Assembly: GCA_014885115.2 (NCBI GenBank)
Contig: WKLE02003774.1
Location: 2,210-16,384 of the forward strand
Direction of reading: 5' to 3'
Source of the DNA: Asterionellopsis glacialis
Lineage: Eukaryota > Bacillariophyta > Plagiogrammaphyceae > Rhaphoneidales > Asterionellopsidaceae
Length of the DNA stretch: 14,175 nt
Shown: positions 8,542 through 14,175 of the stretch, piece by piece
How the letters are laid out: every line of letters begins with the position of its first letter
Position numbering within the stretch: position 1 is the stretch's first letter
The notes under the pieces: generated by a model
Database searches by the model: none
What the model was told of the DNA's origin: nothing
Seen by the model: the letters and a program-made list of their open reading frames with translations, nothing else
Program-made: the position numbers and the translations under genes

Positions 8542-10499
8542 TTACTCAGAAGTTTCTTTAGCACGCTTCGATAGGAATCGTTTTGCTTTTTCTGCAACAA
8601 GTTTTGCACCTATCAAAACTAATGGGACACCATTGCCTGGTCTACTACTAGCACCAACAAAAAGAACATTGGGTACTTTGGATTCTGCTGCTGGTCGTGT
8701 CAGACTTAGTTGTCCAAAGCCATGACTCTGTTGTAATTATATGACAAAAAGTACGAAGTAAAGCACAGTGAGTGCCAAATACTAACAAAATAGAAAGAGG
8801 TTGAAACAAAACATTTGTGCAAACCTACCAAGGCAAACGGTGTTCCAGCTCCAACATTGTACAAATCTCCGTAGGTAGCTGGTGTGTCAACCACTTCGTC
8901 AATAATATGTTGTTCAACATCTTGAAGTGAATCTATAGCTGATAACCTTTGATATACAGCTTCTCTCGCTTTTGCAATTGTTTCTTCGTCAAATTGTTCT
9001 TTATACTTGTCGATCGCTTCTGATCTGGACAATTTTGCATAATCTTGGTTTCTACTTAACGTGCTGCAGGGTACCAACACCATAATTGAATCACACCCAT
9101 CTGGAGCTACTGTTGGATCTGTGTTCTTAGCACGATGCAAATAAAAGTTGAAGGGTTCAATTGAGTCACCGTCATTATCAACATTCGGTGATCGAACAGA
9201 TGTCCAACTTTGTTCTGCTCTCTCACGAGTGCTTGCCTCCAGGAAGACATTATGAGTATTCAAATCATCCAATGATTTGTCTACCGACCAATGAAAGGCA
9301 ATCACGCCACTACTAAAATCATACTTGTCATCCCAGTCATATCTTGGTTGTGCATCTGTGTCCGCATTGAGTAAGGTCTCGGTTGCAAAGGGTAGGTCAG
9401 CATTGACAATGACTAAATCAGCTGGTAGAAACTCCGACGAAGAATCATCATTGTCAGTATCACAAAAATAAACACCATCACTTTGTACCTTGATTACGGT
9501 TTTACCCAACATAGTTCCAACACCCTTTTCGGCAGCAAGCCGTTGAAAGGCCTCTTCTACAGCACGAAATCCACCTATAGGTGCAAAGACACCAGCTTTG
9601 TCATTTGTAGGGTGTAATTCAATAGCAGCTAACAATCCAAAGACAGCTGGTGCTGTTTTTCGTAAAACGCCACCAAAGAAATCTTTTGGATTACTGTAGG
9701 GTTCTAAGCCAACATATAAATCTTGAAAGGATGCTAGAGCACGCATTTTATTGGATTCAAAGGTTGCATCTAAAACATCTGAATGTGGTTTAAGTGGCCA
9801 TGCCTTGCCACCCTCTCTCAGGGCTTCATATAAAAATGCAGGAAATGATGGAATATCAAGTCGCTCTTCAATAAAATTTGGCAATCCACAATTTAAAAAT
9901 GCAGACGTTGCCGACATATATTCATCCCATTTACTAGATCCATTGATTTCATATTCATCCATTTTAGATCTTGAAATTTGTTCTGCACTTTTTACTTTTT
10001 GTGACGGTAATTCGGTATCTACAACATTTTTTGGAAATCCTAATTCAATGCAATCACCGTCATCAAATACCACTTGATAGGCTGGTATACATTGCTTCAT
10101 TTCTAATCCAAATTTTGTACTGTCTGAAGAAGAACAATCTAAAAATAAATCTTGATATACTTGTTTCAATAACAACAAGCTTGGACCACGTTCGTGTCGA
10201 AAAGTACCTTTGGAGGGAATTGTAACATCAAAAGATCCACATCGACCCCCTAACATTGTATTTTTTTCAATTATAGTGACTTGACATTGTTTTTGCGGTG
10301 CTTCGGCGTCGATGTCATCAAAGGAAGAAGCAATTCGACATGCTGTTGCCAACCCTCCGACACCTCCTCCAACGATAACTACACGATGTTGTTCTGGTGA
10401 AGGAGTACTTAGACTTGATATCTGTAAGGGATTGGTAATGAGAAGTAACGAAATCACTCCGTACCTTGAGGACCACCTCGACATGGACATCTTCGTCAT
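8542..10499 (-). CDS. CrtI-type phytoene desaturase-like FAD oxidoreductase
   Basis: Two exons, 10499-8829 and 8727-8542, giving 618 residues from the ATG at 10499. An FAD-binding Rossmann motif, VVIVGGGVGGLA (40-51), is followed by an acidic strand end at E78 and GGR (84-86), as in amine-oxidase/CrtI flavoproteins. Mid-protein landmarks follow CrtI order: LASFQDLYVGLEPYSNP, then VFAPIGGFRAVEEAF, then FNFYLHRAKNTDP with VAPDGC and VLVPC. The short second exon supplies SHGFGQLSLTRP and FVGASSRPGNGVPLVLIGA, the diagnostic CrtI C-terminal FAD/substrate motif. Family members desaturate or isomerise carotenes. Photosynthetic stramenopiles normally use plant-type PDS and ZDS, so the exact substrate here is open: carotene isomerase, desaturase or another polyene. 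The N-terminus has a short hydrophobic stretch (about 14-22), consistent with targeting to the plastid. In-frame ATGs at 10595, 10490 and 10484 are alternatives. Confidence 0.88.
8728..8828 (-). other. Intron of the CrtI-type gene
   Basis: 101 bp, donor GTAGGT, acceptor ACAACAG, phase 0. It joins GTPFAL to SHGFGQL, matching the unbroken motif of the family. Reading through instead gives about 40 unrelated residues and loses the C-terminal FAD motif. Confidence 0.9.
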
Positions 10500-11015
10500 G
10501 CCAAGACCCCTGGTGCAGGGCAAGGGAATCGAGACGAAGTAAAGAAGTGATGTATGCACCACTGAGCAGAGGTCTCCTGATGGGGGGATCGTCAAACGTC
10601 CAAACTAATCCACCACCGAAGAAGACATTATTTATTTACTATTGGGTGACGACATATTATATACTCCTACTGTAAAGGACAAATCGCTAAGTACAAATAA
10701 GGATAGGGGATCAGGGAGGCGGGAGTTATCTGTCCTTCCGTCAGTCAAAGTCCGTCTCTATCGCTTTTTTTATGACCGGCTCGATTGACCCATACGACCA
10801 AATCGAAAAATTTCAAAGATTTGAGAGGGTATCTTTTGGATGTCATCTTGGGAGCAGGTCTCCAAAAACATATATCAGAAACAGCAGAAGACTCTTCACT
10901 CTTCACATTCACTGACAAAAGACGGGCCAGAAAGGACGCCCTGAATGCGCGCAACTTGACATCGATCCTGTCTGTGCTGTAAATACATCAAAAACAATAA
11001 AAAGTTGGCTTTCGT
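10500..11015. promoter_or_regulatory. Divergent promoter region, CrtI-type / GlcG-HbpS genes
   Basis: About 516 bp between divergent starts of two probable plastid proteins, so the promoters lie back to back. A 65-codon open stretch at 10785-10982 has no ATG (it begins at TTG) and no recognisable content. I see no clear TATA box or named operator. Confidence 0.45.
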
Positions 11016-11711
11016 ATGATGGTGACAGCTTTCCTGGCATTTTTACACGTCAAGGGGCTAGTGCTGCTCATACTGATAGTCCCTTCTTTCCAATTTACTT
11101 CTTCTGCAAGTACGAAAACAAGTAGAGTGTGTCATCAAGCTCTTCCAGAACGGGTGTCGAGTATCGAATTACGACAAGTTAATAAAAGTGATAGTAATAG
11201 GAAAACTAGTTGCTTACGATCTTCACTTATAATCCAAGGAGAAGAATACGAAGAAGAATCATCAATGTCCAACAAAAACACCATGCCTGCTTTCAAATCT
11301 TCAATTATATTAACAGCTGCTGCGTCCGAGATTGCCATGGCAGCTGCGGATGCTGAGGCTATGAAACATGGCTGGGAAGTTACAATTTGCATCTGTGATG
11401 CGGGAGGTGTACCGATCCAAGTGAAACGGAATTCGTTCCCTGCATCGTACAGCATAGCCGTGGAAAAAGCAAAGACTGCAGCACTCTTTGGAAAAGAGAC
11501 GGGCGTACTTGAAGATGCCGTCAATATTGTAGAGGGACGAGGTTCAAGCCGATCCTCCTTATTATCAGCTCCCTATGTTCTGATGAGAGGTGGTGTGCCA
11601 TTTATTGTGGATGGAGTTATTTGTGGAGCCATTGGAGTGAGTGGTGTCAAACCCGATCAAGACGAGCAAGTTGCTAAGACTGGCATTGCCGCACTAATAG
11701 ATCTCTTTTAG
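11016..11711 (+). CDS. GlcG/HbpS (DUF336) family protein with targeting presequence
   Basis: Intronless, 231 residues. Residues 1-30 form a signal-peptide-like segment with a strong hydrophobic core (LVLLILIVPSF), and a possible cleavage PS|FQF has an aromatic at +1 as in diatom plastid presequences. Residues 31-90 are Ser/Thr/Lys/Arg-rich, transit-like, and end in an acidic stretch. The GlcG/HbpS domain occupies about 95-231: an Ala-rich helix, EVTICICDAGGVPIQVKR (121-138), an AVEKAKTAALFGK helix (148-160), then RGGVPFIVDGVICGAIGVSG and an AKTGIAALIDLF end. Bacterial relatives bind haem (HbpS) or sit beside glycolate-oxidase genes (GlcG), but no biochemical role follows for this copy. I do not see an obvious haem ligand. 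The start at 11016 is supported by the hydrophobic leader; a second Met follows directly. A plastid or secretory location is inferred. Confidence 0.85.
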   Translation: MMVTAFLAFLHVKGLVLLILIVPSFQFTSSASTKTSRVCHQALPERVSSIELRQVNKSDSNRKTSCLRSSLIIQGEEYEEESSMSNKNTMPAFKSSIILTAAASEIAMAAADAEAMKHGWEVTICICDAGGVPIQVKRNSFPASYSIAVEKAKTAALFGKETGVLEDAVNIVEGRGSSRSSLLSAPYVLMRGGVPFIVDGVICGAIGVSGVKPDQDEQVAKTGIAALIDLF

Positions 11712-11795
11712 TAAGTACCGGTAGTAGAGAGCCTACATGTTGAATATAGGCTTTTTGAATCCCTAGTGAGAAATTATCCCTTCAGCTTCGAGAGA

Positions 11796-11811
11796 TACCA
11801 GGTACCTGGTA
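11796..11811. repeat. Perfect 16-bp palindrome
   Basis: TACCAGGTACCTGGTA reads identically on both strands with no spacer. It lies about 85 bp after the stop of the GlcG/HbpS gene. Ten of its bases (TACCAGGTAC) recur at 12501-12510. A dimeric regulator site is possible, though no binder is known. Confidence 0.75.
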
Positions 11812-12205
11812 ATTGCTATGGATATGAAATAAAATATACCGTAACCTGAGTTTCTCGACGGCATGTACTTGACATTAGAGAGGAGAAGATACCAAGTGGA
11901 ACTTCAAGCACAGCTTAAAATAAATATCAGCGCCAACCAACAATTTCCCCCTGTATTTTCAAAAGTATATAAATTTATTGCTGGAAAAATTTACATTCGG
12001 TGTCCAAAAGGAAACTTAATTTTTCTGGATGACTTTTCACTTTTTTGTCGTTTTTTTCTCTCGTTTTTTTTTGTGGATATTTCATCTCATGTAACAAACA
12101 ATACAGCAGTCTTTTTGCGTCAGTCCGTGAATCCCCTGCTCAGGCGTGATGTACGATGTAAATTATGTTGCATATAAGCATCAGAAAAATAATAATGATT
12201 GGGAT

Positions 12206-12217
12206 TACAGTACTGTA
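12206..12217. repeat. Perfect 12-bp palindrome
   Basis: TACAGTACTGTA, symmetric with no spacer, about 500 bp upstream of the LSM12-like start. No known regulator can be assigned. Confidence 0.6.
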
Positions 12218-12718
12218 GTGATAACTTCAATGAGATAGGTCCCACAGACATACGGTAGTAGCTAGATGTCAGTCGTGGTTCGTTTCTGCGTTGTGGGAGG
12301 CAGTTTTTGATTAGAAATTACGGTATACAGACAGACGGTGCCATTGTGTCCTTTGTTTTTTTTGGTCGGCATCGATCAATCCTGACATGCTCGCGGGAGG
12401 GCTGTACTGGTAGTCTAGTCCTCTAAATTCTACCTCTGGGTACAGGCAGATTGTCATGCGCATGGTTTTCGTGTACCTGTATATCGATTTGCTCTGCTCG
12501 TACCAGGTACAAGATTGCTATTGGCCTTCACAGGCCCCCGATGTTTTTTCACCTTGGTCTCTGCCCGGGAAAAGCTTTTTTTGTTGCTTGTCCTCCGCCC
12601 TCCAGGAACTGCCGGTAAACCAGCTCTCAAGGCCCTCTTCCCGGAGAAGCAGAGCTTAGCCCGTCCTCATTGCGTTCCCACGGAGAGGCGAAAGGGGAAA
12701 CGCCTTTACTCAATTACA

Positions 12719-13486
12719 ATGGCCAACGCACGTGATTCATCGGTGTCGAGTGCCAAGGCACCGAAAGGTGGAAGTAAGAGCAAAGGTAGTGGTGATAATG
12801 CCAATGCCACACTCTCTGTAAAATATCCAGTGAACACTGTGGTAGAGCTCACGCTTTCACCATCCCGTGAAAGTGTACGGGGTATGGTGTATTGCACGGA
12901 TGAAGCTTCGAATACTATCGTATTGAAAAAGTCTCTGACGCACACGACACTTGCCAGTGAAATCCGAATGATTAATGCTTCTAGTGTTTTGGAGAAAAAA
13001 GTGATTCAAGCAGCGGATGGTGAAAAGGCTGTACCACTGGAGGGTGAGACGGATGCGGCATCGGAACTGCCCCTACCCTTTCAAACAACGAGTAGAAAGG
13101 CGATCGAAGAACGAGAGAAGCGAGCTATCCGATCAGCGGAAGATAGTTTTCGGCATATAAACCAAAAGGTAAGTTTGCATTGGCAGTCCAAGTTGAGATC
13201 TAGTTCTTTTTTTAATTCGTGCTAAAACTCACCCTATTATTTTTGTTTTCTTATACAGGCGACGCCAGAGGGACAAGCTGTGTTTGATAGGTTACTCAAG
13301 GCATGTAATGAAGTAGTTTGGCGCGGTGAATCAATTTTGGTACTTCATGAAGTGAAGGTTGATCCGCCATACGGAAAAGATAATTGCAAGCTTATGCGAT
13401 CTGATCATGGTTCTGGCTCACTAAATGAAGGAAGTCTTGAACGTGTGAGGAATATTGTTGGAGCAACATTCTCAAATAAGCCGTAA
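12719..13486 (+). CDS. LSM12: LSM12 homolog (LSm-like plus AD domain)
   Basis: Two exons, 12719-13168 and 13259-13486, giving 225 residues, close to the usual length of animal LSM12 (about 195). Residues 1-32 are a Ser/Lys/Gly-rich tail. Residues 33-95 form an LSm-like fold: a VVELTLSP strand, VRGMVYCTDEASNTIVLKK, and EIRMINASSV as the second signature. A charged helix (126-150) leads into the AD (anticodon-binding-like) domain, with EGQAVFDRLLKAC (154-166), ILVLHEVKVDPPY (176-188), NC (192-193) and ERVRNIV (211-217). The order and spacing match LSM12 closely. LSM12 proteins act in mRNA regulation with ataxin-2-type partners; the animal protein has additional reported roles that cannot be inferred here. 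It should be cytosolic, with no targeting peptide. The start at 12719 is chosen because the LSM12-like sequence begins soon after; an in-frame upstream ATG at 12515 would add 68 unlike residues. Confidence 0.9.
13169..13258 (+). other. Intron of the LSM12-like gene
   Basis: 90 bp, donor GTAAGT, pyrimidine-rich tract then TATACAG acceptor, phase 0. Joining gives FRHINQK-ATPEGQAVFDR, which runs continuously into the AD domain. Unspliced, the frame ends at 13225. Confidence 0.92.
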
Positions 13487-14175
13487 CAAACTTGTTTTAT
13501 CTTTTTTTATTTTTTCCAAACAATGAAACTAGCATAACATGATGATTATACGTTTGGTTTTAAACTTTAAGGTACCTAACTATCACATTGATGTGCTTCC
13601 AGTAGCTCGGCACCAAATACATTCATGAGAAACTCTTCAACCTAAGTCCACATTTTACAATCTTACTTGAATGTGGATATTAGTTTCGATTCAATGCAGA
13701 TTTAATTCATATCCTTGCGGAATGGGATAAGCTTCACACCGTCTGTCTATTCAAACCTCATGACAAGTTTTTTAATCTTGCTCTTGACTCATAATCAATT
13801 CTGCGACTCTGCTGATGTTGTGCATGGAAGGTCGAACCGCGCAATCTTGCGCAGACTTTTGAGATGTTGTATGCTCCGTCCCACTGGTAATTTCGACGTA
13901 CGAGACAGAGAACAGACGCGAAGGTTAACCTGTCAGAATCGAGTATGTGGTGATTAACTATTAAATACTCTAATATTATATTTCCTAGGAGTAAATTATA
14001 GTTTACTCTACAAGCTCAGACCTTCGGTCTGTCCTTATCCTCTCAAATTGCAGGTATATTCCTGCTTTAGTCCTACTTACCCATGTATTTTTTATTTACA
14101 TACGTACAGTACAAAGAAAAAGATCTATTCCGGAGTATCTTTTTGTTGGGAAAAACAACGGATGTACCTGTACCT
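13487..14175. other. 3' flank of the LSM12-like gene, no supported gene
   Basis: About 690 bp. It starts with T-rich DNA that probably contains the 3' UTR. The frame at 13715-13957 begins only at TTG and resembles nothing. The distal part contains three consecutive hairpins (13989-14065), and the window ends inside unassigned DNA. Confidence 0.5.
13989..14065. other. Cluster of three short hairpins, possible structured RNA
   Basis: Hairpin one is GAGTAAA/TTTACTC (13989-14008, 6-nt loop). Hairpin two is CAGACC/GGTCTG (14017-14031, 3-nt loop). Hairpin three is GCAGG/CCTGC (14050-14065, 6-nt loop). All stems are perfect Watson-Crick. I do not recognise a tRNA, spliceosomal RNA or other known family in it. 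Confidence 0.3.

Larger units (their letters stand above)
11712..12718. other. Intergenic region upstream of the LSM12-like gene
   Basis: About 1 kb without a supported gene. It holds a TACCGGTA palindrome (11716-11723), a perfect 16-bp palindrome (11796-11811), a second perfect 12-bp palindrome (12206-12217), a repeat of TACCAGGTAC at 12501-12510, and T-rich tracts around 12030-12075. The segment 12515-12718 is open in frame with the downstream gene and includes an ATG at 12515, but its translation is Pro/Arg/Leu-rich and not like LSM12, so I treat it as leader. Confidence 0.5.

Noticed and set aside
10785..10982. 65-codon open stretch upstream of the GlcG/HbpS gene
   Set aside because: No ATG, no family resemblance, and no splice site that would attach it to the downstream gene.
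12515..12718. 68-residue N-terminal extension of the LSM12-like protein
   Set aside because: Open in frame, but unlike any LSM12. The ATG at 12719 fits the usual family start better.
13715..13957. 80-codon frame after the LSM12-like gene
   Set aside because: It starts at TTG only and has no recognisable content.

Overview
This is a nuclear genomic window from a photosynthetic eukaryote, most likely a diatom or a closely related stramenopile. Five short GT-AG introns (90-146 bp) can be placed exactly by reading-frame continuity and protein homology. Several proteins start with signal-peptide-like presequences followed by Ser/Thr/Lys-rich stretches, as in plastid proteins of secondary-endosymbiont algae. 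Two genes carry an RVxF-LVTE(I/V) C-terminal signature that I associate with uncharacterised diatom proteins. No species can be named from the sequence alone. There are no rRNA or tRNA genes, CRISPR arrays or recognisable transposons.

Layout, left to right. 1-1349: no gene I can support. 1451-2167 (+) and 3378-4040 (+): two intronless, diverged tandem paralogs, each with an acidic disordered body and a C-terminal RVxF (PP1-docking-like) module. The first has an overlapping upstream ORF; the second has a leader free of ATG. 4275-6957 (-): a three-exon, 802-residue cereblon homolog (Lon-type N domain with a long insertion, followed by a CULT/thalidomide-binding-type zinc domain), the probable substrate receptor of a CRL4 ubiquitin ligase. 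7375-8285 (+): a two-exon PAP/fibrillin-like plastid lipid-associated protein. 8542-10499 (-): a two-exon CrtI-type phytoene-desaturase-like flavoprotein. 11016-11711 (+): an intronless GlcG/HbpS (DUF336) family protein with a targeting presequence. 12719-13486 (+): a two-exon LSM12 homolog (LSm-like plus anticodon-binding-like AD domain). The tail, 13487-14175, has no gene but holds a run of three short hairpins.

Functional reading. The middle block (7375-11711) groups three genes with likely plastid or endomembrane targeting, two of them plausibly connected with carotenoid or lipid biology. The flanking genes are cytosolic or nuclear regulators: PP1-docking-like proteins, a ubiquitin-ligase receptor and an RNA-binding adaptor. 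Genes are separated and individually promoted, as expected for a eukaryote, and I see no operon. The items most worth a second look are the cereblon homolog with its conserved Trp cage but altered rim residues, the tandem RVxF paralogs with the overlapping uORF, the CrtI-type enzyme, and a few perfect palindromes in intergenic DNA.
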